A DNA stretch of 53,876 bases from JAFNAG01 sp050011535 (GTDB lineage Bacteria > Acidobacteriota > UBA6911), in NCBI GenBank assembly GCA_050011535.1, contig JBEKIX010000012.1, forward strand, positions 1 to 53,876, given 5' to 3'. Positions 35,889 to 44,531 of this stretch are shown piece by piece. Below the pieces are notes generated by a model. The model made no database searches. It was not told the DNA's origin and was given only the letters and a program-made list of their open reading frames with translations. Each line of letters opens with the position of its first letter. The first letter of the stretch is position 1. The position numbers were made by a program, and so were the translations under genes.

Positions 35889-35984
35889 TAATGCAGAGGA
35901 CTCCTTTGGAGGTTTCGCGACAGAAAATCGTCGGATGTGATGGGAATCTACCTCGCGAAACTTCCGAAGGAGTCCTCTGCATTA
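35889..35984. repeat. Long near-perfect inverted repeat (32-bp arms)
   Basis: Arms at 35889-35920 and 35953-35984 match over 32 bases with two mismatches, both able to form G-U pairs in RNA. They flank a 32-base loop. Open frames read through on both strands but only because the palindrome has few stops. It lies between the convergently arranged ompA-like and radical SAM gene ends in a 304-bp gap. It may be a REP-type element or a structured RNA; no second copy was noticed in the window. Confidence 0.7.
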
Positions 35985-36092
35985 TTATCCGTGCATACTC
36001 GTGTTCTAATAAACACGTCACCGTTCTTATGGAATCGTGTACTACGTTCCCGAACTGCGCAAAAACTTTCGTCCGCATTGCATGATTAGCGG

Positions 36093-37334
36093 CTACTGCT
36101 TATGCAGGCCGCAGGCACGGTCGAAATCCACTTCCAGGAGCATATAAGAACATCCCGGGCAAATCAGCCACGAAGGCACAGGGAAATTTCGCTTTTGCCG
36201 CAGCCGGCAGATCTCCGATTCGAGCTGGATATAGAGTTCGGGAGATAATCCGTCATCGGTCTTATAGGCAGTGCCCTCCACGGGCCACAGCGGTGAATAG
36301 AGCGGCGTGATCCCGCGATCAAGAAGGAAGGACGCGCCTTCAAGAATGCTGGCCAGCATCTGGCTTGGAGTCATGCCGGGGGCCGGCGGAAGCAACTCGA
36401 CTCCGGCCACGAATGCGGATGCCACATTGCCCCACCCAAAGACGCCAACGGCATCCAGAAGACCTTGAATCCAAAGGTCTCGCCCAACGTATCCGGCTTT
36501 TCCCGGACATACGGCCTCGAAAGTCGCCTGATCCCAAACCTCGAGATTGAAACAGCAGCTGTCTGCGCCCGCGTCTCGCAACCGGACTTCGCCGGCGCGA
36601 TCGAGTGCCCCCGAACCGCAGGTCACGCGCAGCTTGTCACCGACGGCCCTGCGTGCGGTCTCCGCAATCGGGAGAAAGCGTTCTGCTTCGGAGTCGACGC
36701 TCAGTGTCGATCCGCCGGTGATATAGACGTGCCGTGCCTCGCCGGACTCGACCGCAGCATGGAGCACCTCTCCGAGCCGTTTGACCGCCGCAGGATCCGG
36801 GAGGATTTTGCCTGGCTGCTGGCCAAGCGCCTCCGAGCGCGGGGAAAAACGTCCGTAAGCGCAGAACGCGCACCGCTTGCGCACCGTGAAGTACTCGCAT
36901 CCCGGCGTGACGTTGACCACGAGCATATCTCCCAACTGCTCAACACCGGCCTCGTAGTTGCTGGCGCCGTCGCTTGTACGAAACCCATGCCAGGCATGTG
37001 CCCGGACAAAGCTCACGTCACACAGCTCACGGTCGTCCTCGAACAGGCGGAAGGGTGCGCTTTTGTTCTCGCGGCGCACCGACATGGGGCTGCGATCGTC
37101 TACGCGGACACGCGCGACCGCGCCTCCTTCGAGCTGGAAGAGATATGGCACCTCAACTGGGTGTGTCCTGCCGCCGGCGTCGCGCTTCCGATACGGCCAA
37201 TAGTTGGGCGCCGCGCCCTCGGCGGAAGCCTGCTCCAATTCGTCGGTGTAGCGTACGCCCTGGAACAGAAGATCGGTTTTCCATAGGATGCTTGCCGGGA
37301 GATCCGGGAAGCGCTCGCGTAAGGCTGAGATCAT
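36093..37334 (-). CDS. Radical SAM protein with atypical C-x8-C-x2-C motif
   Basis: This 413-residue protein has AAGGAG before its ATG. The cluster-binding motif is TPGCEYFTVRKRCAFCAYG near residue 145, i.e. C-x8-C-x2-C in place of the canonical C-x3-C-x2-C. The rest of a radical SAM barrel follows: VYITGGSTLS (GGE-like), CGSGALDRAG, FNLEVWDQATFEAVCPGKAGY and AFVAGVELL. A C-terminal ICPGCSYM adds two cysteines that might hold a second cluster. The N-terminal 130 residues form an extra domain. The spacing resembles Elp3 (C-x9-C-x2-C) in having a long first gap. Function unknown. It is 65 bp from a methyltransferase gene on the same strand. Confidence 0.75.
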   Translation of the reverse strand: MISALRERFPDLPASILWKTDLLFQGVRYTDELEQASAEGAAPNYWPYRKRDAGGRTHPVEVPYLFQLEGGAVARVRVDDRSPMSVRRENKSAPFRLFEDDRELCDVSFVRAHAWHGFRTSDGASNYEAGVEQLGDMLVVNVTPGCEYFTVRKRCAFCAYGRFSPRSEALGQQPGKILPDPAAVKRLGEVLHAAVESGEARHVYITGGSTLSVDSEAERFLPIAETARRAVGDKLRVTCGSGALDRAGEVRLRDAGADSCCFNLEVWDQATFEAVCPGKAGYVGRDLWIQGLLDAVGVFGWGNVASAFVAGVELLPPAPGMTPSQMLASILEGASFLLDRGITPLYSPLWPVEGTAYKTDDGLSPELYIQLESEICRLRQKRNFPVPSWLICPGCSYMLLEVDFDRACGLHKQ

Positions 37335-37399
37335 TTTTGCTCCTTCGATTGTTTCAACACAAGTGATCAGCCATCAGCTGCCGGCGAATGGCTACGTGC

Positions 37400-38398
37400 C
37401 TATGTTTTTGCTGCCCGCGCGATCCAGTGAGGCATTGGAGGCGGCAGCGGTGTCACCGAGAAGTCCACAAAACCGGCGTCTTCCAGCCAGGATTTCAGAT
37501 CCGCGTCTGAAAACACCCAGCCGTGCTCCGCCGTCAGCGCCATATTGGCAGCGAACAGTGCGGAAAAAGCCGGAGCGCAACGAGTCGCGTCCGTCATCAT
37601 GTCCATGATGTAAATGACGCCGCCAGGATCAAGCGCCGTGCAGGCGCGCCGCAGCAGGCTGCGCGCGGATTCTTCCGATTCCTGGTGCAAGGCGCCGAAT
37701 ATGATCACCGCATCAAAGCCTCCTGGAAACTCAGTTGTGCGGTAATTACCGGGTAGGGTTTTGACCCGCGCCGACATGCCCTGCTGTTCAATCAACTCCT
37801 CGGTGATGGCGGCTACTTGCGGAAGATCCAGGATCGTGCAGCGGATCTCGGGATTTGCCTGCGCGATCAACACCGAATAGGTGCCCGGACCGCCGCCGAG
37901 ATCGAGGAGCCGCTTCCTGCCCGCGAGGTCCAGCAGCGGCACAGCCGATCTCCCGATGCCGAGCGCGCGGCCATGCATGGACAATACAAAGGTGCGCGTG
38001 CGGGCGGCGTCCTCTCCCAGGTGGAGTTCCGGCCGCTCGACCGGTTTTCCCGTGCGCACAAAATCGGCGAGACGGCCCCAAGCGGCGTAGACGTCCTGAT
38101 TGTAACGTATCGCCTGAGAAAGATCGCCCGGTGCTCCGGGCACGAGAAAAGCGGCCGAGTCCATCGTATTCCGGTAGCGCCCGTCTTCTTTCTCTAACAA
38201 TCCCAGCGCCACGCAAGCATCGAGCAGCAATCTCGCGCCGCGCTTCTCCAGCCCGAGCTCCGCTGCCAGGTCCTCGCCGCCTGCCGCGCCGCGTCCGGCC
38301 AGGCACTTGAAAACTCCTAAATCGGAAGCTGTAAATAGCACGCAGGAACCGTAGTATGCGCTCGCCAGCTCAACGATGCGCGTCGGATCAGGTCTCAT
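37400..38398 (-). CDS. SAM-dependent O-methyltransferase (plant COMT/hydroxyneurosporene type)
   Basis: This 332-residue protein has an N-terminal winged-helix dimerisation domain (SDLGVFKCLA, AAELGLEKRGARLLLDACVALGLLE) and a class I SAM fold: LLDLGGGPGTYSVLIA (motif I), CTILDLPQVAAI, GFDAVIIFGALHQESEE and GGVIYIMDMMTD. The domain order matches small-molecule O-methyltransferases. It is upstream of the radical SAM gene on the same strand, and the two probably share a transcript and a pathway. The substrate is unknown. Confidence 0.85.
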   Translation of the reverse strand: MRPDPTRIVELASAYYGSCVLFTASDLGVFKCLAGRGAAGGEDLAAELGLEKRGARLLLDACVALGLLEKEDGRYRNTMDSAAFLVPGAPGDLSQAIRYNQDVYAAWGRLADFVRTGKPVERPELHLGEDAARTRTFVLSMHGRALGIGRSAVPLLDLAGRKRLLDLGGGPGTYSVLIAQANPEIRCTILDLPQVAAITEELIEQQGMSARVKTLPGNYRTTEFPGGFDAVIIFGALHQESEESARSLLRRACTALDPGGVIYIMDMMTDATRCAPAFSALFAANMALTAEHGWVFSDADLKSWLEDAGFVDFSVTPLPPPMPHWIARAAKT

Positions 38399-38888
38399 TC
38401 GGTTCGATGCTCCGGGAAAGCAGCGGTCCTAGCCAAGCCTGCAATTTATGTGCAATACAGGCTGTCCGTTGATGCCAGCCGGCATATAAAAAGCATACAC
38501 TAAGCTGCCTGACGTTCAACCAAGAATGCCTCCCAGCGCCGTGTTCTGTCGCGGCGGGCTCAGGTGCCCAATATGTTATCGGAGGCTTGCTTTCGGATGT
38601 TCAAGAATTTAGCGCGCACACGCCACGTACGGCCAAGGCCGGGCGGCTGCCTCGGTGCGAGCCGAGTGCCGATATCGCATTTAGGGTAACTGATTAGCCA
38701 CTATAAGGGTTCGGGGTTTGCAATGTTTTTTGGGTTGTGCGATCCGGTTTTCAAAAAGGGCTCAGCAGATGCCATTCGGGCGGTTTTGTGATACCATGCG
38801 GCTTCACAGCCGACAAAGTTCCCGGTTTGCCATCGACATTGGATCGGTTGAACTCAGGCATGGCAGCTGGATTTGAGTGCAGTCACAC
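38399..38888. other. 490-bp divergent intergenic region
   Basis: No gene is supported between the methyltransferase and the oxidoreductase, which are transcribed away from each other. A CACTATAAG segment near 38699-38707 is -10-like for the oxidoreductase, without a clear -35. No FNR-type TTGAT-N4-ATCAA site is seen. A short ATGCC/GGCAT hairpin at 38472-38485 is probably chance. Confidence 0.4.
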
Positions 38889-41276
38889 ATGAACAAGGCC
38901 ATCACCTCCGCACCACTTAGCCGGCGTTGTTTCCTGAGATGGAGTACTTTTCTCGGGAGTTCTCTCTTTTCCACGTTTCCCGCAATCGCGAACAGCCTGG
39001 TTTCCGTCGATCCGATCCAGGAGGCGGCAACAGGGGATCGCATCGTCCGCGTGGGGTGCCCTTCGCACAATTGCGGCGGGCGCTGCCTGCTGAAGGTGTA
39101 TGTGCATCAGGGAGTGATTTACCGGATTGAAACCGACGATCGACCCACAGACTCGCTGGAGGATCCGCAGTTGCGTGCCTGCCCGCGCGGGCGGGCCTAC
39201 CGGCGGCGCCAGTACCATCACGACCGTCTGCAGTACCCGATGAAGCGGACCGGGAAGCGCGGCGAGGGGAAATTCGATCGCATTTCCTGGGACGAAGCCC
39301 TGGACAAGGTCGCCGGCGAGTTGACTCGAGTCAAGAAAACCTACGGGAATTCGGCCATGCTGGTGCCCTATGGGACCGGAAGCTATAACCAGATCAATGG
39401 CCGCCAAACCGCGCAGCGATTGCTGAATCTTTTTGGAGGTTCCCTCGGCCAGTACAACAGCTATTCCTGGGCCTGCATCTCCAGCGTCACTGGCACGGTC
39501 TACGGGACGGAAATCACAGGCAATCAGCGCCAGGACTGGGTGAACTCCAAGTACATCCTGATGTGGAGCTGGAATCCCTCGGAAATGCGCGATGGAACCA
39601 ACACTGAATTTTTCCTGCGCAAGGCGCGGGACAAGGGAGCGTACCTCGTCTGCATCGATCCGCGCATGAGCTTGAGCGCCGTAGCCTTGGCCGACGAGTG
39701 GGTTCCCATTCGACCCGGGACCGATGTTGCCATGATGTCCGCCATGGCTTACGTGATGATCAGAGAAGGACTCTACGACGCTGAGTTCGTCAATAGCCAT
39801 TGCATCGGCTTTGACGAAACTCAAATGCCCGCGGCGGCCAAGGGGGAGGAAAGTTACAAGGATTACATCCTGGGCGTGCGCGACAAGACCCCCAAGACAC
39901 CGGAGTGGGCTGAGGCTCTCACCGGAGTGCCGCGCGAGACCATCGCGCGCATTGCCAGGGAATTCGCGACTCACAAACCGGGCGTCCTCTACCAAGGGTA
40001 TGGCATGCAGAGACGCGCTTACGGCGAACAGGTGGTTCGTGCGGGATGTGTCCTCGCGGCACTGACGGGCAACGTCGGCATCCCCGGCGGCTGGGCGGGC
40101 GGCATGGGGCTTCAGGCCGTCGACGGCGGTCCGCTCTGGAACGTTTTTCCCACCGCGGCGAATCCGGTGAGGGCTATGATACCGTCGTTTCTCTGGACCG
40201 AGGCCGTTCTTCACGGCAAGGACATGGGACCGGATTTCGGAGTGCGCGGGGCAGATAAACTCGACAACAACGTCAAACTCATATACGCAGTGGCGTCGAA
40301 TCTCCTGGCCAACCAGCACGCGCACCTCAATCGCACCGCCAAGATACTCCAGGATGAGCACCTGGTCGAGTTCCTGGTGGTGCAGGACAATTTTCTGACT
40401 CCGACGGCCCGTTTCGCCGATGTTCTCCTGCCGGCGTGTACGCAGTTCGAGACCTGGGGAGTCGAAGACGGATGGAAATATGGGGATGAAGTCATCCTCA
40501 TGCCGAAAATTGTGGACCCGCCTTTCGAGACCAGGAGCGACTATAGGATCTGTTCCGAGATTGCCGAGCGCCTGGGCATCGGCCAGGCCTACACCGAGGG
40601 TCGCAGCGAGCGCGATTGGGTGGAATGGTCACTGCAGACCTTCCGCAAGTCCCGCTTCCCGAAGCTTCCCGCGCTCGCGGAATTGGAAGCGAGCAACGCC
40701 GGGGTCTATACTCAACCCGTCACCAAGCCTGCCATAGCTTTTGAGGATTTCCGGAAGGATCCGGCTAAGTATCCCTTGAAAACCCCGTCGGGTAAGATCG
40801 AGATCTTTTCCCAGAAGTTGCGTGATTTCAACAAGCCCAAGGAAGTTCCCGCGATCCCGAAATACATCCAGGAATGGGAGAGCCCCTTCGGTCCTGAAGC
40901 GAAAAAATTTCCTCTGCAAGCACTGGGGCACCATTCGCTTGCGAGGGTTCACTCTACGCTCGCGGGAGTAGACTGGCTGGAAGAAGCCTTCCCGCAGAGA
41001 GTCTTCATCAATCCGATAGACGCTTCCGCACGGGGCATACAGAATTCCGATGAGGTGCGAGTCTTTAACGACCGGGGCGAGATGCGCCTCCTCTGCCGAA
41101 TTACCAAGCGCATCATGCCCGGTGTGGTCGCCATTCCCCAAGGAGCCTGGTGGGCGCCGGATGAGAAGGGAATCGACCACGGCGGCAGCATCAACGTCTT
41201 GACCTCGGAGCGCTGGACGCCGTACTCGTTTGGCAACGCGCAGCACACCATCATGGTCGAGGTGAAAAAAGTTTGA
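38889..41276 (+). CDS. Tat-exported molybdopterin oxidoreductase, DMSO-reductase (DmsA-like) type
   Basis: The ATG at 38889 gives 795 residues with a twin-arginine signal (LSRRCFLRW) and hydrophobic stretch to about residue 35. The [4Fe-4S] site is CPSHNCGGRC with a later cysteine in RACPRG. The molybdenum-ligand region is YNSYSWACISSVTGTVYGTE, where Ser or Cys near the middle would be the ligand. The C-terminal MopB domain carries FPLQALGHHSLARVHSTL and the ARGIQNSDEV segment. Catalytic subunits of this family reduce DMSO, TMAO or related substrates, or oxidise formate-like donors. The Fe-S subunit gene follows. The GTG at 38877 is an alternative start. Confidence 0.88.
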   Translation: MNKAITSAPLSRRCFLRWSTFLGSSLFSTFPAIANSLVSVDPIQEAATGDRIVRVGCPSHNCGGRCLLKVYVHQGVIYRIETDDRPTDSLEDPQLRACPRGRAYRRRQYHHDRLQYPMKRTGKRGEGKFDRISWDEALDKVAGELTRVKKTYGNSAMLVPYGTGSYNQINGRQTAQRLLNLFGGSLGQYNSYSWACISSVTGTVYGTEITGNQRQDWVNSKYILMWSWNPSEMRDGTNTEFFLRKARDKGAYLVCIDPRMSLSAVALADEWVPIRPGTDVAMMSAMAYVMIREGLYDAEFVNSHCIGFDETQMPAAAKGEESYKDYILGVRDKTPKTPEWAEALTGVPRETIARIAREFATHKPGVLYQGYGMQRRAYGEQVVRAGCVLAALTGNVGIPGGWAGGMGLQAVDGGPLWNVFPTAANPVRAMIPSFLWTEAVLHGKDMGPDFGVRGADKLDNNVKLIYAVASNLLANQHAHLNRTAKILQDEHLVEFLVVQDNFLTPTARFADVLLPACTQFETWGVEDGWKYGDEVILMPKIVDPPFETRSDYRICSEIAERLGIGQAYTEGRSERDWVEWSLQTFRKSRFPKLPALAELEASNAGVYTQPVTKPAIAFEDFRKDPAKYPLKTPSGKIEIFSQKLRDFNKPKEVPAIPKYIQEWESPFGPEAKKFPLQALGHHSLARVHSTLAGVDWLEEAFPQRVFINPIDASARGIQNSDEVRVFNDRGEMRLLCRITKRIMPGVVAIPQGAWWAPDEKGIDHGGSINVLTSERWTPYSFGNAQHTIMVEVKKV

Positions 41277-41286
41277 GGATCAGGCC

Positions 41287-41904
41287 GTGGTGAATCAATA
41301 CGCCTTCTTTATCAACTCCGACGCGTGCTCCGGCTGCAAGACCTGCCAGGTGGCCTGCAATGACAAGAATGATATTCCGGTGGGAGTTCATTGGAGGCGG
41401 GTCTATGAGGTGACGGGCGGCAGCTGGGAGAAAAAAGAAGGGGCCTGGAGCACGACGGTCGTTGCCTATAACCTCTCGATGTCGTGCGTCCATTGCATCG
41501 ATGCCGTGTGTCTTTCGACCTGCCCCTCACAAGTGATTTGGAAGCGGGACGACGGCATCGTCCTGATCGACGATACCCGCTGCTCGCGATGCCGCAGGTG
41601 TGAGTCAGCCTGTCCGTACAACGCCATTCGCTACGACCCGGTCACGGATTCCGTGCAAAAATGCCATTTCTGCGTGGACTACCTCGATGTGGGCCTGCCT
41701 CCTGCCTGTGTAGCCGCCTGTCCCAACCGAGCCATCGATTGCGGCGACTATGCGGACATGCTACAGAAATATGGCAACGTGAGCCGTGTTTTTCCTTTGC
41801 CGGATCCGGCGATTGCCAGGCCGGGTCTGGTCATCAAGCCTCATCGGAATGCAGCCCTCGTCCAGAGCCGCGATCCGGAAGTCGCCAACTGGGGCGAGCT
41901 CTGA
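41287..41904 (+). CDS. DmsB-like 4x[4Fe-4S] electron-transfer subunit
   Basis: This 205-residue protein (GTG start after GAGGA) has four cysteine clusters: CSGCKTCQVACN; CVHCIDAVCLSTCP; CSRCRRCESACP; CHFCVDYLDVGLPPACVAACP. This is the DmsB/NrfC pattern. It passes electrons between the molybdopterin subunit and the quinone pool. No membrane anchor (DmsC) gene follows; the next gene is convergent on the other strand. The anchor may be elsewhere or replaced by another quinol dehydrogenase. Confidence 0.92.
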   Translation: MVNQYAFFINSDACSGCKTCQVACNDKNDIPVGVHWRRVYEVTGGSWEKKEGAWSTTVVAYNLSMSCVHCIDAVCLSTCPSQVIWKRDDGIVLIDDTRCSRCRRCESACPYNAIRYDPVTDSVQKCHFCVDYLDVGLPPACVAACPNRAIDCGDYADMLQKYGNVSRVFPLPDPAIARPGLVIKPHRNAALVQSRDPEVANWGEL

Positions 41905-41927
41905 GCCACGAATTTGTGTAATTCGTG

Positions 41928-43181
41928 TTATTCGATTCTGAGGGAGTCGACGGGATCCAGGCGCGACGCTTTTACCGCGGGCCAGGTGCCCGAAAGAAGG
42001 CCAATAACTCCGAAAGTAATGAACGAAACCAGGAAAACGTGGCTGTTGACGATGAGATAAATGTCCCCCTGCCGGCTCTTGTCCTCGAACAACTCGCTCA
42101 AGAAAGGAATGTAGCCGATCCAGTGCGCCAGGAGGATCGCAAGGATATAACCGCAGATTCCGCCGATCATCGATAGCGCCAGCGCCTCACCTAGAAACTG
42201 CATGCGAATGTGCCGCTTGCGCGCTCCCAGAGCCTTGAGCACGCCGATTTCATGGGTCCTCTCCTGGACACAGAAGAGCATGATGTTCATGATGCCGACT
42301 CCGGCGACGGCAAGCGTGAACAAGCCGATGACCTTTAGCAATCCCTTGGTGGCCGACGTCAGACCGTTGATGATATTGAGGACCTCGCTGTACCTTTCGA
42401 AAATGAGGGCTTTCTCGTCCGCGGGATTGAACCTGTGAATTTCCCCCAGGACCTGACGCACCTGGCGCACCGCCGCATCCTCCATGGCGCCGCTCACCGG
42501 TTGAAACACCAGGACGCTGTTGTAGCGGATGTCATGCATGGTGCCCATCACGTTGAGCGGGATGAGCGCGCAGTCGTCGTCTTGACTGAAGTAGTTTGAA
42601 ATGGCGATTTTTTTCTTAAGCACGCCCACGACGGTGAAGCGAATTCCCTCGATGAAAACATCGTCGTCGAGCGCCGGGGCTTGGCTGAAGAGCTTTTTCT
42701 TGAGGTCGAAGCCCAGCACCACGACGCGGCGCATCGTGGCCAGATCTTCCGCATCAAGAAACCGGCCTTCTCCCATAAACATGCCGCGGATGTCTCCGTA
42801 TTCCTCGTTGACGGCGCGGATGCCGGCAGTCGCCATGCGATCGCCCCAGCGCATCTGCATTTCGTTATAGACCTCGGGGCTGGCGCGTTTTACGAGCGTG
42901 CAGCGCTGTTGGATGATCCCGACGTCTTTAGGTTCCGTGCGCACGACGCGGCCGGCACGTGCGCCGCCGGCCTGCATAGAGGTCTGTCCGTTCCAGGTGA
43001 CCACCACGTTGTCGCCGAAGTAGCTCAGGCCCAGGTTCATCGCCTTTTGGAATCCGTCGCCGTAGGCCATGAGCAGGATGAAGGATGCGATTCCCCACAT
43101 GACGCCGAGTACCGTCATCATCGAGCGCTTGCGGTAGGCAACCAGATTCTCCAGGACACGTTTGACAGTCTCGATAATCAT
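41928..43181 (-). CDS. FtsX/MacB-type ABC transporter permease
   Basis: This 417-residue protein has an N-terminal helix (SMMTVLGVMWGIASFILLMAYG) followed by a periplasmic MacB-like domain of about 220 residues. Then come three C-terminal helices around GLLKVIGLFTLAVAGVGIMNI, LSMIGGICGYILAILLAHWI and VFLVSFITFGVIGLLSG, with FtsX-family NIMLFCVQERTHEIGVLKALG. The ATPase domain found in full-length MacB is absent. It is 6 bp downstream of a paralogous permease and probably heterodimerises with it. Type VII ABC systems use mechanotransmission to push substrates from the periplasm, not transport through the membrane. Confidence 0.88.
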   Translation of the reverse strand: MIIETVKRVLENLVAYRKRSMMTVLGVMWGIASFILLMAYGDGFQKAMNLGLSYFGDNVVVTWNGQTSMQAGGARAGRVVRTEPKDVGIIQQRCTLVKRASPEVYNEMQMRWGDRMATAGIRAVNEEYGDIRGMFMGEGRFLDAEDLATMRRVVVLGFDLKKKLFSQAPALDDDVFIEGIRFTVVGVLKKKIAISNYFSQDDDCALIPLNVMGTMHDIRYNSVLVFQPVSGAMEDAAVRQVRQVLGEIHRFNPADEKALIFERYSEVLNIINGLTSATKGLLKVIGLFTLAVAGVGIMNIMLFCVQERTHEIGVLKALGARKRHIRMQFLGEALALSMIGGICGYILAILLAHWIGYIPFLSELFEDKSRQGDIYLIVNSHVFLVSFITFGVIGLLSGTWPAVKASRLDPVDSLRIE

Positions 43182-43187
43182 CGCACT

Positions 43188-44432
43188 CTACTCATATCGC
43201 AATGCTTCAATCGGATCTACGACAGAAGCAATGAAGGCGGGATAGATGCTCGAGAGCACTCCGACTAAAGTCAGGAAACCGAAAGCGATCCACCCCAACG
43301 CAGGCGTCACGATCATGCCCGCGAAGAAATCAATCTTCGGCAGGAGGTTGATGAGGGCGCACAGTCCCCATCCGATGAGGATTCCGGCCAGGCCTGCGAT
43401 GAAGGTCAATGCCATCGATTCCGCGAAAAACTGCATCAGGATTTGTCGCGTTGTCGCGCCCACGGCCTTGCAGACTCCGATTTCATGGGTTCGCTCTCCG
43501 ACGGCGAGCAACATGATATTCATGACTCCAACGCCGCCCAGAAGGAGGGTGACGATCGCCATGGCGCCTAGAAAGACCTTGAGCGAGGCGAACATCTTAT
43601 AGATGAGCTTCGCGTCCGTCACCGTGTTCCATACAGGCAACGCGTCTTTGTCCAGGTAGTCAAATCCCTTTATCTTGGCGAGGATCTGGCGTACCTGAAT
43701 TTCCGCCACCTCTCCCAGCTCCTCGTTTCTAGGCTGCAGGATCATGTTGGAAAGCTGGAATTTCCCTTCGGTGGCCGTGGGCAGTGGGAAATCGCGTGTC
43801 AGCGTGAAAAACGGGACGTAGATCATTTTGTTGTCGGGGCCGCTGTAATTGGAGTTTTGATCTTTCTTGACCAGTTCGCCAACCACAAGGTAGGGAAACT
43901 CGCCGATCATTACTGTCTGCCCCACTGCGTTTTCCTTATTGAACAGCTGATCTCTTACCTCGTTTCCGAGGATGCAGACGCGCAGTGCGTTCGCATTGTC
44001 TCCTTCATTGATCTGTCGGCCTCCCGGTTTGACCTCGATAGTGCGCATCTCCATGTAGTCGGGAAAGACGCCGTGGGTGCCGAATGTTCCGTTATTCAGG
44101 GTTGATCGAACCGGCAGAGAGCGTTGAATCTCGGGGCTCGAGCGTTCGAGGTAAGTGGCCTGTTGCCTGACCGACAGGAAATCGTCCAGCGTCAGCCGGA
44201 TGTCCTTACCAGCGCGGGAGCCTTCCATCCCCTTGCTGGTAGTGCCGCCCCAGACGATCATGATGTTTTGGCCGAGGGTGCGCGACTTCTGCTTCTGCGC
44301 AACCCACATGCCCTCCCCCATCGCCGTCATGAGGATGAGACAGACGAGTCCCCAGGCGATGCCGAACATGGTCAGGAATGATCGCATCTTGTTGGCCTTG
44401 AGATTCGACCACGTCTGCATCCAAAGCTCCAT
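43188..44432 (-). CDS. FtsX/MacB-type ABC transporter permease (paralogue)
   Basis: This 414-residue protein has the same layout as its downstream neighbour: N-terminal helix (MRSFLTMFGIAWGLVCLILM), a periplasmic domain, and C-terminal FtsX helices with IVTLLLGGVGVMNIMLLAV, GERTHEIGVCKAVGAT and GWIAFGFLTLVGVLSSIYPA. It ends GSVVDPIEALRYE-like (ASVVDPIEALRYE), a conserved MacB tail. No ATP-binding motifs are present. It lies between the MacA-like gene (99 bp upstream) and the second permease, forming a three-gene set. Confidence 0.88.
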   Translation of the reverse strand: MELWMQTWSNLKANKMRSFLTMFGIAWGLVCLILMTAMGEGMWVAQKQKSRTLGQNIMIVWGGTTSKGMEGSRAGKDIRLTLDDFLSVRQQATYLERSSPEIQRSLPVRSTLNNGTFGTHGVFPDYMEMRTIEVKPGGRQINEGDNANALRVCILGNEVRDQLFNKENAVGQTVMIGEFPYLVVGELVKKDQNSNYSGPDNKMIYVPFFTLTRDFPLPTATEGKFQLSNMILQPRNEELGEVAEIQVRQILAKIKGFDYLDKDALPVWNTVTDAKLIYKMFASLKVFLGAMAIVTLLLGGVGVMNIMLLAVGERTHEIGVCKAVGATTRQILMQFFAESMALTFIAGLAGILIGWGLCALINLLPKIDFFAGMIVTPALGWIAFGFLTLVGVLSSIYPAFIASVVDPIEALRYE

Positions 44433-44531
44433 TTATGCCCTCTCCCATTTCATCTCAGAGGTGGGTTGACCTCAAAGCAACACTGGAGGCGACGGATGAC
44501 ATGCCCCCTGGCACTCTTCACCCTTTTCATG

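Noticed and set aside
35867..36085. Open frames on both strands across the palindrome
   Set aside because: They exist because the inverted repeat lacks stops in several frames; there is no ribosome site or coding signature.
38472..38485. Short ATGCC/GGCAT hairpin as an operator
   Set aside because: Five-bp arms in a 490-bp gap are expected by chance and there is no other support.
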